A stretch of 64,000 nt of DNA, taken from Chelativorans xinjiangensis (GTDB taxonomy: Bacteria; Pseudomonadota; Alphaproteobacteria; Rhizobiales; Rhizobiaceae). Positions 17,374 to 26,299 of this stretch are shown here, piece by piece. Position numbers and translations under genes: made by a program. Below the pieces are notes generated by a model. It was not told the origin of the DNA. It saw only the letters and a list, made by a program, of their open reading frames with translations, and ran no database searches. Location: positions 21,820-85,819 of the forward strand of contig NZ_WQNH01000016.1 in the NCBI RefSeq assembly GCF_009812055.1, given 5' to 3'. How positions within the stretch are numbered: the first letter of the stretch is position 1; every line of letters starts with the position of its first letter.

Positions 17374-17919
17374 ATGCGCCTGTTGTCAATGTATTCCATG
17401 GCCGCCTTTGCCGGGCTTGGCCTTTCGACCGCCGTCCTGGCAGCCGACATGAGCGACGACGAACTGATCGAGAATGCAATGTCCGCGGCACCTGATGCCG
17501 TGGCGAGCGCTGCGACAATCATCGCGATTGACGAAAACGGCGAGGTACGGACGCTGCGGGATGGCACAAACAACTTCACCTGCTTGGCCGACGATCCGGG
17601 CCCCGGCAACAATCCGATGTGTCTGGATCAGAATGCCATGGCCTGGGCGGAGGCGTGGATGAACAAGGCGGAGCCACCAAAGGGCAAGGTAGGCTTCGGC
17701 TACATGCTGGCGGGCGGCGCTACCCCCAGCAATATCGACCCCTTCGCCAAAGCGCCGGAAGGCGCGGAGCCGGAGCAGGAACCGCCGCATGTCATGCTCT
17801 TCGCGCTGCCCGAGCTACCGACTGACTATCCCCAGCCCGGAGATACCCCCGACAGGTCGCAGCCTTGGGTAATGTGGGCTGGAACGCCTTACGAGCATCT
17901 CATGATACCCGTTGAATAA
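17374..17919 (+). CDS. Secreted protein of unknown function
   Basis: A 181-residue protein with a clear Sec signal peptide (MRLLSMYSMAAFAGLGLSTA, cleavage likely after VLA near residue 23), hence periplasmic or secreted. The mature part starts acidic (MSDDELIENAMSAAP), carries a two-cysteine stretch FTCLADDPGPGNNPMC that could form a disulfide, a YMLAGG motif and a Pro/Glu-rich C-terminal third ending in WAGTPYEHLMIPVE. A GGAGG site precedes the ATG. I recognise no named family with a known role. Confidence 0.75.
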   Translation: MRLLSMYSMAAFAGLGLSTAVLAADMSDDELIENAMSAAPDAVASAATIIAIDENGEVRTLRDGTNNFTCLADDPGPGNNPMCLDQNAMAWAEAWMNKAEPPKGKVGFGYMLAGGATPSNIDPFAKAPEGAEPEQEPPHVMLFALPELPTDYPQPGDTPDRSQPWVMWAGTPYEHLMIPVE

Positions 17920-18195
17920 GGCTTTCGATCGGCGCGAGCGCATAATCCGCCGCGCCGACCTTTCTCCCCAATAGCGCTTTCGCCATCTCCTCAGCCGGAA
18001 CCTCTGGCTCCGAACCCATTCGGGCCCCTTTGGCGCTCTTCAGCAATGTGGAGCAGACATGGTGAGCGCCGCCTCGATTGCGCCATGAGTTTGGGTTGCA
18101 TTCGGTGTCGGCTTTCGGGGATGGAATCCTGCTCAGGAAGGTCGCGTTTGGGCTCAATCGAGCCGTTCGTCGTGCCAGCAGCCCGAACCAGCCTC

Positions 18196-18828
18196 CTACC
18201 ACATCGTCTTCGCCGCGCGCCCCGGCCATTCGGCGTCATAGCTCTTCCCGTCGATGTCGCCACGGCTCAATTCACCCAGGATATCCCCCGGCGTCGGCAG
18301 CAGGGCCGGGTCCGCCTGCGCCTCCTTCTCCCACAGCTTTGAGCGGTGGATCGCCCGCGCGCACTGGAAGTAGACGCTTTCGACGCGGATGACGATGACC
18401 GAGCGCGGCGCCTTTTCCTCGATGGCGAAGGAGGCGCACAGCTCCGGATCGGCGGAAAGGTGCGCCCGGCCGTTGACGCGCAGCGTGGTGCCGGAGCCGG
18501 GCACCAGGAAGAGGAGGCCGACGCGGCCGTCGCGCACGATGTTCCTCAACGAATCGATGCGGTTGTTGCCGCGCCGGTCCGGCATCATCAGCGTGCGCGG
18601 GTCGTGGATGCGCACGAAGCCGGGCTTGTCGCCGCGCGGCGAGCAATCGAGCCCTTCCGGGCCGGCCGTGGCCAGCGAAACGAAGGGCGAAGCCTGGATG
18701 AAGGCGGCATAGGCGGGAATGATGTGGTCGATCTCCTTGACGATCGAGGTCTGCCCCGGCTTCCCGTAAAGCGCCTCCAGTTCCTCGATCGTCCCGATCG
18801 CCCCCGCATCCATCGTCTCAGCGCTCAC
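18196..18828 (-). CDS. Pyridoxamine 5'-phosphate oxidase-family FMN protein
   Basis: A 210-residue flavoprotein with the split-barrel PPOX fold: FIQASPFVSLATAGPEGLDCSPRGDKPGFVRI, then LMMPDRRGNNRIDSLRNIVRDGRVGLLFLVPGSGTTLRVNGRA, typical of the alphaproteobacterial MSMEG_1061-like group. The family binds FMN or another flavin and acts as a small oxidoreductase; the substrate is unknown and PLP synthesis is unlikely. It overlaps the upstream DUF971 gene by 11 bp and is probably translated with it. Confidence 0.85.
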   Translation of the reverse strand: MSAETMDAGAIGTIEELEALYGKPGQTSIVKEIDHIIPAYAAFIQASPFVSLATAGPEGLDCSPRGDKPGFVRIHDPRTLMMPDRRGNNRIDSLRNIVRDGRVGLLFLVPGSGTTLRVNGRAHLSADPELCASFAIEEKAPRSVIVIRVESVYFQCARAIHRSKLWEKEAQADPALLPTPGDILGELSRGDIDGKSYDAEWPGRAAKTMW

Positions 18829-19171
18829 GGCTCAGCCCCTTTTCTTCCAGTTCGCGCAGATAGTCCTGCCAGCGCTCTTCACGCTCGCGGCCGAGCGTGG
18901 CGAGATAGCTCCAGCTGTATAGCCCGGTGTCATGGCCGTCGTCGAAGACGATGCGCACGGCGTAGTTGCCCACCGGCTCCACGCGCGCGATCGCCACGTC
19001 CTTCTTGCCGCCGACCGTCACCCGCTGCTCCGGCGAATGGCCCTGCACCTCGGCCGAGGGCGAGAGAACCCGCAGCATCTCGGCGCTGAGCGACATCGGC
19101 TCCCCGTCCGGAAAGCTCACGGTCAGGAGCCTCCGGTCTTTCGAGACGCGCAATTCTTTCGGTGCTTTCAT
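18818..19171 (-). CDS. DUF971 domain protein
   Basis: A 117-residue protein that is almost entirely a DUF971 domain (also the N-terminal module of gamma-butyrobetaine hydroxylase): KELRVSKDRRLLTVSFPDGEP, then VAIARVEPVGNYAVRIVFDDGHDTGLYSWSYL. The GHDTGLYSW segment is the family signature. Stand-alone DUF971 proteins are often linked to iron-sulfur or molybdenum cofactor work, but that is only suggestive here. The gene overlaps the PPOX gene by 11 bp. Confidence 0.88.
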   Translation of the reverse strand: MKAPKELRVSKDRRLLTVSFPDGEPMSLSAEMLRVLSPSAEVQGHSPEQRVTVGGKKDVAIARVEPVGNYAVRIVFDDGHDTGLYSWSYLATLGREREERWQDYLRELEEKGLSRER

Positions 19172-19299
19172 CGCCAGCCTCCGGCCTTCATCCGCTCATA
19201 CACTGTTGGGATGGAAGACACCGGCGATGCAAGGGCCAATTTGCAACCCCATTCGCCGAAAGGGGCCGGAGGGAAGCCTTCCAGCCCCAGAGAGACTAC

Positions 19300-19410
19300 A
19301 GCATCGACCCGAAATCGGAATCGATTTTCCTTTGCGCGTCCAAATGGAGGCGCGGCGCTCTAAAGTCTAATTTTACAGTTACGCGACACCCTTCGCGCCC
19401 CCCTCTTGAA
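19300..19410. repeat. Remnants of repeat families D and B
   Basis: GCATCGACCCGAAATCGG followed by AATCGATTTTC matches the family D centre at 5109-5140, and CGCGCCCCCCTCTTGAA resembles the terminus of the MITE-like element. Both are incomplete. They occupy the gap between the DUF971 gene and the acidic-protein gene. Confidence 0.5.
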
Positions 19411-19435
19411 TTTACAATTGGCCGATGCGGCTCCA

Positions 19436-20389
19436 TCAGGCGAGGAAGGGAAGGCCTTCGATGTCGAGATCGAACGGATCGAGATCGCTTGGCCTCAGCA
19501 CGTCGAACTCGAACCCGGGCGCGGAAGAGATGTCCTCCCCGGCGTCGGTGAACAGATCATCGTGCGTGATCTCCTCGGAAAGCGCCGGCGCCTGTTCGGG
19601 AGAATCCTGCACCCGCCCGGCATCGGCATCCGAGGGCTGGTTTTCCCGGCTCGCCTCGAGCGCTTGCCACTGTTCCTCGACGAGTTCGCTGATTTTGCCG
19701 GGAGAGCGCGTCAGCGCCAGCATCACTTCATCGCCGGTCACGATCGATATTTCTTCGCCATCGAGCTCGAAGTTGATCCGATAGAAGAAATCCGGCTGCT
19801 CGGCGTCGGGCAGCCACCACAAATCGCCGTCCTGCCGCACGGGAATGTCGCTCAGATCGGAGACGGTCGTCGGCTCGAAAAACTCCAGATCCCCATCTGC
19901 GCCGTATTTCGCGCCCAGCGAGACCTGGAATTCACCCACGTGAGGTGCGGGAGATTGCACGGCGTCGTCTGCACCGCTCGGCGTTTCCTCTCCCACGACC
20001 GTCGCGTGACCGCTCACCGTGGAGGCGTTTTCGCGCGTTGTTTCTGCGATGACGCCCGACATCCTGGACAGTCCCGACGGGCGCAATTCCCCAAGATCGG
20101 AAGAAGCTTTCCAGTCGAACGAGCCTTCCGAAGATGTCGTCTCGTTCATGTGGAGGTCAATCCTGTTCTCCCTGGAGAGGTCGTTGGCATCGGGCGGGGA
20201 AACGGTGAAATCAATATCCACAGATCCCTGCTTGGTATTATTCTGATCCAGCAGACGCTCTTCGGCGCTCTTTTCGGTTCCATTTGGATTCACGCCAACA
20301 CTTGCCGTAGCACCAACTGCAGAATACCCAAACTCATCATCGTCAAAATAAGTTTTATTATTTACAGTAACTGAACTTTTATCCGCCAT
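19436..20389 (-). CDS. Acidic protein of unknown function
   Basis: A 317-residue, strongly acidic protein rich in Asp, Glu and Ser. There is no signal peptide and no membrane segment. A central segment SDIPVRQDGDLWWLPDAEQPDFFYRINFELDGEEISIVTGDE looks like a folded beta-rich domain; the flanks are low-complexity and probably disordered. I set the start at 20389 (MADKSSVTVNNK) with GGGGA upstream; the longer frame starts in atypical Arg/Cys-rich sequence. The upstream 190 bp is unusually AT-rich. An acidic C-terminus without Cys would suit a type I secretion substrate, but no RTX repeats are present. Function unknown. Confidence 0.65.
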   Translation of the reverse strand: MADKSSVTVNNKTYFDDDEFGYSAVGATASVGVNPNGTEKSAEERLLDQNNTKQGSVDIDFTVSPPDANDLSRENRIDLHMNETTSSEGSFDWKASSDLGELRPSGLSRMSGVIAETTRENASTVSGHATVVGEETPSGADDAVQSPAPHVGEFQVSLGAKYGADGDLEFFEPTTVSDLSDIPVRQDGDLWWLPDAEQPDFFYRINFELDGEEISIVTGDEVMLALTRSPGKISELVEEQWQALEASRENQPSDADAGRVQDSPEQAPALSEEITHDDLFTDAGEDISSAPGFEFDVLRPSDLDPFDLDIEGLPFLA

Positions 20390-20586
20390 AACAATATATC
20401 CCCATGTAGAAAATACAGAAAATCCATTACTACATGAAGTGCGGCGTGTCCATGGCGCACGTTCCGCCTGCAACGGCCGCATTGCCGGAAACCGGCGGGG
20501 GATGCTAGGTTGATGGGGTGGCTTGAAACTGCCGTTGTCATGGCCACATCAAAGACAGGCAAACAGGCGAACAAAGACAAAACCGC

Positions 20587-21594
20587 ATGAACCAAGCCGG
20601 CAGCATGATCGACCCCTTCGGCCGCGCAATCACCTATCTGCGCGTATCGGTGACGGACCGCTGCGACTTCCGCTGCGTCTACTGCATGGCCGAGGACATG
20701 CATTTCCTTCCCAAGAAGGATCTTTTGAGCCTGGAAGAGCTTGAGCGGCTATGTGCCGTCTTCATCGAAAAGGGCGTTCGCCGGCTGAGGCTCACCGGCG
20801 GCGAGCCGTTGGTGCGCAAGAACATCATGCACCTGGTGCGCCAGCTTTCGCGGCACCTTCAAACGGGTGCGCTGGACGAATTGACGCTGACCACCAACGG
20901 CTCCCAGCTCGCCCGCTTCGCCGCCGAACTTGCCGATTGCGGTGTCAAGCGCATCAACGTCTCGCTCGACACGCTCGACGCTGAAAAATTCCGCGCCATC
21001 ACCCGCTGGGGCGTGTTCGACAAGGTGATGCAAGGCATCGAGGCGGCACAAGCAGCCGGGCTGAAGATCAAGCTCAACACCGTCGCGCTCAAAGGCTTCA
21101 ACGAGGACGAGATCCCGGAAATGCTGCGCTGGGCGCACGGCCGCGGCATGGACTTAACCGTGATCGAGACCATGCCCATGGGCGAGATCGACGCCGACCG
21201 AACGGACCAGTATCTGCCCCTGTCGGAATTGCGCGCGCGGCTCGAGCGGCAGTTCACGCTGACCGACATCCCTTATAAGACCGGCGGTCCCGCCCGCTAT
21301 GTCGAGGTGATGGAGACCGCCGGCCGGCTCGGCTTCATCACGCCGCTGACGCACAATTTCTGCGAAAGCTGCAACCGCGTGCGGCTGACCTGCACGGGCA
21401 CGCTCTATATGTGCCTCGGCCAGGAGGACGCGGCGGACCTGCGCGCGCCGCTGCGCTCTTCGGAAGGCAACGACCTCGTCTCCAACGCCATCGACGAGGC
21501 GATCGGCCGCAAGCCCAAGGGCCACGATTTCGTCATCGACCGCACGACGAAACGCCCCGCCGTCTCCCGCCACATGAGCGTCACCGGCGGCTGA
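20587..21594 (+). CDS. moaA: GTP 3',8-cyclase MoaA
   Basis: A 335-residue radical SAM enzyme that starts molybdenum cofactor synthesis by converting GTP to 3',8-cyclo-GTP. The N-terminal cluster motif is CDFRCVYC (Cys26, Cys30, Cys33); [11 protein letters not shown] follows. The second [4Fe-4S] site is [11 protein letters not shown]...C near residues 258-275, and the conserved C-terminal Gly-Gly is present (VTGG). Length is normal. It heads a rightward group with two transporter genes and mobB, another cofactor gene. No Moco RNA motif is evident upstream. Confidence 0.95.
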   Translation: MNQAGSMIDPFGRAITYLRVSVTDRCDFRCVYCMAEDMHFLPKKDLLSLEELERLCAVFIEKGVRRLRLTGGEPLVRKNIMHLVRQLSRHLQTGALDELTLTTNGSQLARFAAELADCGVKRINVSLDTLDAEKFRAITRWGVFDKVMQGIEAAQAAGLKIKLNTVALKGFNEDEIPEMLRWAHGRGMDLTVIETMPMGEIDADRTDQYLPLSELRARLERQFTLTDIPYKTGGPARYVEVMETAGRLGFITPLTHNFCESCNRVRLTCTGTLYMCLGQEDAADLRAPLRSSEGNDLVSNAIDEAIGRKPKGHDFVIDRTTKRPAVSRHMSVTGG

Positions 21595-21679
21595 CAACGT
21601 TTTTTACCCAACTGGACCGATTGCCTCGCGCTCCGTTCGATCGTAAGCCAAGCTTACGAAATTCAGCTTCGGAGCCGAG

Positions 21680-22600
21680 GTGGCCCTTTCCCCAAACCTG
21701 CGCGGCGCGTTGTTCATCACCGTCTCCATGGCCGGCTTCAACGTCAACGACGCGCTGACCAAGGTGGTCTCGGCATCCATGAACATGGGCCAGATCATGC
21801 TCGTGCGCGGCGTCTTCGCGACGCTGCTGCTTGTTCTGCTGGCCACCTGGATGGGCGCCTTTGCGGCGCCCGGCAAGCTGATGCGGGGAAGCGTTCTCCT
21901 AAGGGTGATATGCGAGGTGGGCGCCACCGTCACGTTCCTCATGGCGCTCCTGAACCTGCCGATCGCCAATGTGAGCGCGGTTCTGCAGGCCCTGCCGCTC
22001 ACCGTGACGGTGGGCGCTGCCCTGGTCTTTTCCGAGCCGATAGGCTGGCGGCGCTGGAGTGCCATCACCGCCGGCCTTCTCGGCGTCCTCATCATCGTGC
22101 GGCCGGGGTTCGAGGGTTTTAGCGCATGGTCGCTCTCCGCGCTTGCCTGTGTCGGCTTCTGCACGGTGCGCGACCTTGCCACGCGCCGCATTCCGCACGA
22201 GACGCCGACCGTGCTCGTGTCCGCCGTCACGTCGGCGGCCGTGACCGTTTGCGGCGCAGCGCTCGTGCCCGCCTTTGGCGGGTGGTCGCCGTTGGGCGCG
22301 GCGAACATCGCGTTTCTCCTCGCCGCGGCGGCGGCGCTCGTCGTCGGCTACCAGTTCATCATCACGGCCATGCGCATCGGCGACATCTCCTTCATGGCGC
22401 CCTTCCGCTACACGGCGCTGGTGTGGGCGCTGGCGCTCGGTTATCTCGTCTTCGGCGACGTGCCCGACGGGCCGATGCTTGTCGGCGCGGCCGTTGTCGT
22501 CGCCTCCGGGCTCTACGCGCTCTACCGCGAGCAGGTGGTGGGAAGGAAGAAGCCGATCGCAGAGAGCACCGGTCCCGGCATGGCGCCCGAGGGAACATGA
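21680..22600 (+). CDS. EamA/DMT-family transporter
   Basis: A 306-residue protein with ten predicted membrane helices in two EamA repeats (first around SMAGFNVNDALTKVVSASMNMGQIMLVRGVFA, second in the C-terminal half ending SGLYALYREQ). These are inner-membrane exporters or importers of metabolites or drugs. It lies 85 bp behind moaA and 64 bp ahead of the Bcr/CflA gene. Substrate not deducible. The start at 21680 could alternatively be a GTG two codons upstream. Confidence 0.85.
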   Translation: MALSPNLRGALFITVSMAGFNVNDALTKVVSASMNMGQIMLVRGVFATLLLVLLATWMGAFAAPGKLMRGSVLLRVICEVGATVTFLMALLNLPIANVSAVLQALPLTVTVGAALVFSEPIGWRRWSAITAGLLGVLIIVRPGFEGFSAWSLSALACVGFCTVRDLATRRIPHETPTVLVSAVTSAAVTVCGAALVPAFGGWSPLGAANIAFLLAAAAALVVGYQFIITAMRIGDISFMAPFRYTALVWALALGYLVFGDVPDGPMLVGAAVVVASGLYALYREQVVGRKKPIAESTGPGMAPEGT

Positions 22601-22664
22601 GGTCAAGAACGGGCGGCAACCGCACGCCCGATGCCACTACCGAAGAAGTGATATTGCGGAAAAG

Positions 22665-23873
22665 ATGATGACCGCCCGACCGTTCGACCGCACCACACCG
22701 CCCCACATCCTGACACTCGTCACGGCGGCCGGCACGGCGGCGATCGCGATGAACCTCTTCCTGCCGTCGCTGCCCGGCATGGCCACCTATTTCCAGGCGG
22801 ATTACGGCATCGTCCAGCTTGCCGTGTCGCTCTACCTGGCGGCAACCGCTATTCTGCAGCTGGGCATCGGCCCGGCCTCGGACCGTTTCGGCCGCCGGCC
22901 GGTGATGCTGTTCTCCTTCGCCGTCTTCATCCTCAGCACGTTCGCGGCCATATACGCACCGACCATCGAGCTTCTTCTTCTGTGCCGCCTCTTCCAGGCC
23001 TTCGCCGCCGCCGGCATGGTGCTGGCGCGCGCCATCGTGCGCGATACGGTCGGCACCGACGAGGCGGCCAGCCGCATCGGCTACATCACCATGGGCATGA
23101 CCGTGGCGCCGATGGTCGGGCCGATCATCGGCGGCATCCTCGACGAGCTCTACGGCTGGCACGCCACCTTCCAGCTCATGCTCGCCATCGGCATCCTTGC
23201 CTTCGTCGTCGTCTATCTCGACCTCGGCGAGACCAACACCCACCGCTCCGCCAGTATGACGGGCCAGATCAAGACATATCCAGAGCTCTTCGGCTCGCGC
23301 CGCTTCTGGGGTTACTCGTCCGCCGCCGCCTTCACCTCCGGCGCCTTCTTCGCCTTTCTCGGCGGCGGCCCGTTCGTCGCCACGCGGCTTCTCGGCCTGT
23401 CGCCCTCCGGCTACGGCCTGTACTTCGCCGTCATCACGGTCGGCTATGCGCTGGGCAACTTCCTGTCCGGACGCTATTCGCGCGCCATCGGCGTCAACCG
23501 CATGATGCTCACCGGAAACCTCATCGCCGTCGCCGGCACGGCTCTTTCCCTCGTCCTCTTCTGGCTCGGCTACTTTCATCCGCTATCGCTCTTCGGCCCG
23601 ACCTTCTTCGTCGGCATGGGCAACGGCATCTCGCTGCCAAGCGCCAATGCCGGCGTCGTCAGCGTGCGGCCGCATCTGGCGGGGTCTGCGTCCGGGCTCG
23701 GCGGAGCGTTGCAGATCGGCGGCGGGGCGGCGCTCTCGGTGTTGGCCGGCGCCTTCCTGACGGCGCAGTCCGGCCCCTACCCGCTGCTCTTCGTCATGTT
23801 CCTTTCCTCCCTTTGCGCGGTGGTCTCAACGCTTTATGTCATCTATGTCGCCCGTCAGGCGGGCGAGTTGTGA
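22665..23873 (+). CDS. Bcr/CflA-type multidrug MFS exporter
   Basis: A 402-residue, 12-helix MFS protein. GPASDRFGRRPVMLFSF is the loop 2-3 signature and MVLARAIVRDTVGTDEAASRIGYITMGMTVAPMVGPIIGGIL carries the antiporter motif C typical of Bcr/CflA drug:proton antiporters. The start is ATG 22665 or the adjacent ATG 22668. It lies between the EamA transporter and mobB on the same strand. The actual drug or metabolite exported is unknown. Confidence 0.87.
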   Translation: MMTARPFDRTTPPHILTLVTAAGTAAIAMNLFLPSLPGMATYFQADYGIVQLAVSLYLAATAILQLGIGPASDRFGRRPVMLFSFAVFILSTFAAIYAPTIELLLLCRLFQAFAAAGMVLARAIVRDTVGTDEAASRIGYITMGMTVAPMVGPIIGGILDELYGWHATFQLMLAIGILAFVVVYLDLGETNTHRSASMTGQIKTYPELFGSRRFWGYSSAAAFTSGAFFAFLGGGPFVATRLLGLSPSGYGLYFAVITVGYALGNFLSGRYSRAIGVNRMMLTGNLIAVAGTALSLVLFWLGYFHPLSLFGPTFFVGMGNGISLPSANAGVVSVRPHLAGSASGLGGALQIGGGAALSVLAGAFLTAQSGPYPLLFVMFLSSLCAVVSTLYVIYVARQAGEL

Positions 23874-23889
23874 CACGGGAGGCCAAGCC

Positions 23890-24396
23890 ATGGCACAACG
23901 CGTCTTCGGCATCACCGGCTGGAAGAATTCCGGCAAGACGACGCTGACCGTGCGGCTTACCGCTGCCCTGACAAAGCGCGGGCTGAAGGTCGCCACGGTC
24001 AAGCACGCCCATCACAGCTTCGAGGTCGACCGGCCGGGCACCGATTCCTTCCGCCACCGCGAGGCCGGTGCCGTGGAAACCGCCATTATCTCCAGCCGCC
24101 GCTGGGCGCTCATGCACGAGTTGCGGGGCGAGGACGAGCCGTCGCTCGCCGACATCCTCGCCCGGCTCTCACCATCGGACCTGGTGCTGGTCGAGGGCTA
24201 CAAGCGCGAACCGCACCCGAAGATCGAGTGCCGCCGCCTCGATGCGCTCGACCGGACGCCGCTCGCCGGCGCGGTGCCGGGGGTCGTCGCCGTCGCCAGC
24301 GACAGCCCGGACGAGAAAGAGAGCCTGCCGCTTTTTTCCCTCGACGATGTCGAGGCCATCGCCGATTTCATCGTCCGGCATCTCGGCATCGGGTAG
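23890..24396 (+). CDS. mobB: Molybdopterin-guanine dinucleotide biosynthesis protein B
   Basis: A 168-residue P-loop GTPase: FGITGWKNSGKTTLTVRL holds the Walker A motif (residues 6-20), KHAHHSFEVDRPGTDSFRHREAGA is the MobB signature, and LVLVEGYKREPHPKIE follows. MobB binds GTP and assists MobA in attaching GMP to molybdopterin. It starts 16 bp after the MFS gene and belongs to the same rightward set as moaA. A family A repeat begins two bases after its stop codon. Confidence 0.92.
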   Translation: MAQRVFGITGWKNSGKTTLTVRLTAALTKRGLKVATVKHAHHSFEVDRPGTDSFRHREAGAVETAIISSRRWALMHELRGEDEPSLADILARLSPSDLVLVEGYKREPHPKIECRRLDALDRTPLAGAVPGVVAVASDSPDEKESLPLFSLDDVEAIADFIVRHLGIG

Positions 24397-24397
24397 T

Positions 24398-24441
24398 GCA
24401 ATTCCAGGAAAAGTGGATGCCGGTTTTCCGTCCGGAATTGC
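24398..24441. repeat. Family A palindromic repeat, copy 3
   Basis: GCAATTCC...GGAATTGC unit of 44 bp directly behind the mobB stop codon, with the same inner sequence (AGGAAAAGTGG, GGTTTTCCGTCC) as the other copies. The accompanying GATC-type hairpin is absent here. Confidence 0.8.
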
Positions 24442-24578
24442 GAAAAACAAAGTGTCCGATCCCTGCCGATAACGCGCTTTGCCGCTTGCAATTTTATTGC
24501 GAAGGATGGGAATATCGGCCCAAGCCCCGCGCTTACAAAGGAAAATACGGGGCACGAACGCGACAGAGAGGAACACTT

Positions 24579-25358
24579 ATGCGTATCACAAGGCGTATTG
24601 CACTTGGTCTTTCGGCCGCCGCGCTGGCGCTGACGATCGGCGGAGCCACGGCACAGGAGAAGCTCCGGATCGGCACCGAAGGCGCCTATCCGCCCTTCAA
24701 CAACCTCACCGCCGACGGCAAGCTCGAAGGCTTCGACATCGATATCGCGCGTGCGCTCTGCGAGGAGATGGGTGTCGAGTGCGAGTTCGTCACCCAGGAC
24801 TGGGACGGCATCATACCGGCGCTGCAGGCGGGCAAGTTCGACGCCATCATCGCCTCGATGTCGATCACCGAAGAGCGCAAGAAGCAGGTCGACTTCACCG
24901 AGAAATACTACAACACGCCGCCGGCGCTCGTGGTCATGAAGGATTCCGACATTGCCGGCGCCATGGCCGAGGACCTTGCCGGCAAGGTGATCGGCGCGCA
25001 GGCCGCCACCACCCACGCCCAGTTCGCCGAGGCAACCTTCCCCGACAGCGACGTCAAGGTCTATCCGACCGCCGAGGAATACAAGCTGGACATGGCGAAC
25101 GGCCGGCTTGACGCGGTCATCGACGACGTGATCGTGCTGCAGGAGTGGCTCGGCACCGCCGACGGCGAATGCTGCAGGGTGCTCGACACGCTGACGCCGG
25201 TGGAGGAGATCTACGGCGAGGGCATCGGCATCGCCGTGCGCCAGGGCGAGGACGAGCTGCGCGAGAAGTTCAACGCCGCCATCCAGGCCATCCGCGACAA
25301 CGGAACCTACAAGGAAATCAACGACAAATACTTCTCCTTCGACGCCTACGGCAGCTGA
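24579..25358 (+). CDS. Amino-acid-type ABC transporter substrate-binding protein
   Basis: A 259-residue periplasmic binding protein with signal peptide (MRITRRIALGLSAAALALTI, cleavage near ATAQ). The mature part shows the family 3 pattern: LRIGTEGAYPPFNNLTADGKLEGFDIDIARALCEEM, WDGIIPALQAGKFDAIIASMSITEERKKQVDFT, and KYFSFDAYG at the end. It resembles lysine/arginine/ornithine- or histidine-binding proteins. Two permease genes follow, but the space between carries a repeat and no ATPase gene is present in the unit. Confidence 0.92.
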   Translation: MRITRRIALGLSAAALALTIGGATAQEKLRIGTEGAYPPFNNLTADGKLEGFDIDIARALCEEMGVECEFVTQDWDGIIPALQAGKFDAIIASMSITEERKKQVDFTEKYYNTPPALVVMKDSDIAGAMAEDLAGKVIGAQAATTHAQFAEATFPDSDVKVYPTAEEYKLDMANGRLDAVIDDVIVLQEWLGTADGECCRVLDTLTPVEEIYGEGIGIAVRQGEDELREKFNAAIQAIRDNGTYKEINDKYFSFDAYGS

Positions 25359-25480
25359 GAAGGCATGAAGTGAGCATTTGCGGAGCGGCGGGAGGAGTTC
25401 CGCCGCTCCGCGCAATTGGCGGCGCGGGGTAAGATGGCTCGGGCTTGAGGGCCCGAGGCAGAAAAAGAAAACGCGCCGCC

Positions 25481-25567
25481 TGCAGCGCCGTGCGTCCTTA
25501 AGGACGCTACACAAGGCCGCTGCAGGTTATTGAATCTGCGCATCGTGCTTTCCGAAAACCGATGCGC
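25481..25567. repeat. Family D palindromic repeat, copy 2
   Basis: Contains the perfect 16-bp palindrome GCGTCCTTAAGGACGC (25492-25507) and a GCGCATCG...CGATGCGC module, the same building blocks as 5109-5213 in the opposite order. It ends at the possible ATG 25562 of the next permease gene. Confidence 0.75.
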
Positions 25568-25585
25568 CAGGGGATCGATTGGGAG

Positions 25586-26299
25586 ATGGACGGCGTTCTG
25601 ACCCTTCTGAGCTTCGGCCCGCAGGGCTGGAGTGACGACATCGCCGCGGGCGTCGTCGTCACCGTTACGCTGGCGCTGGCGACACTGCCGCTCGGGCTGG
25701 TGATGGGTTTCCTGATCGCGCTCGGCAAGCGTTCGGAAGACGCCGCCCTCCGGCTTGCCGCCAACATCTACACCACCATCTTCCGCGGCCTGCCCGAGCT
25801 TCTGACGCTGTTCCTCGTCTTCTACGGCGCGCAGATCGGCGTCCAGCAGGTCATGCGGTTCATGGGTGCCGCCACCGGCATCGAGATCAACGCCTTCGCC
25901 GCCGGCATGGTGGCGCTGGGGGCGGTCTTTTCCTCCTATGCGAGCGAGGTCTTTCTCTCCGCCTTCCGGGCGATCCCCAACGGCCAGTACGAAGGCGCCT
26001 ATGCCATCGGCCTGTCGCGCTGGCGCACCATGCGGCTCGTCATCCTGCCGCAGCTCATCCGCCTCGCCCTGCCCGGCCTGTCCAACCTCTGGCTCATCCT
26101 CCTGAAGGAAACCGCTCTCGTCTCCGTCATCGGCCTGTCGGACATCCTGCGCCAGACGGGCATCGCCGCGCGGGTCACCAAGGAGGCCTTCCTGTTCTTC
26201 GGCATCGCCTGCCTCATCTATCTGGTCCTGGCGCTCCTCTCCTCGATCGTCCTTTCGGCGATCGAGCGGCGCGTCTCCGCCAGCGGGGTCACGCGATGA
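25586..26299 (+). CDS. Amino-acid ABC transporter permease (HisQ-like)
   Basis: A 237-residue inner-membrane permease of the HisQ/GltK class: GVVVTVTLALATLPLGLVMG at the start, IFRGLPELLTLFLVFYGAQ, and the EAA loop AFRAIPNGQYEGAYAIGLSRWRTMRLVILPQLIR that contacts the ATPase. I prefer the start at 25586 because the upstream ATG at 25562 is part of a dispersed repeat. The gene overlaps the next permease gene by 4 bp. It should pair with that permease and the binding protein encoded at 24579-25358. Confidence 0.88.
   Translation: MDGVLTLLSFGPQGWSDDIAAGVVVTVTLALATLPLGLVMGFLIALGKRSEDAALRLAANIYTTIFRGLPELLTLFLVFYGAQIGVQQVMRFMGAATGIEINAFAAGMVALGAVFSSYASEVFLSAFRAIPNGQYEGAYAIGLSRWRTMRLVILPQLIRLALPGLSNLWLILLKETALVSVIGLSDILRQTGIAARVTKEAFLFFGIACLIYLVLALLSSIVLSAIERRVSASGVTR

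Noticed and set aside
17900..18229. A 109-codon minus-strand frame between the secreted protein and PPOX genes
   Set aside because: No recognisable family, no good start context, and overlap with both neighbours; the last 40 residues look protein-like, so a gene remnant is possible but not supportable.
20390..20586. Molybdenum cofactor RNA motif upstream of moaA
   Set aside because: The region is AT-rich and without the expected set of paired helices; I see no support.
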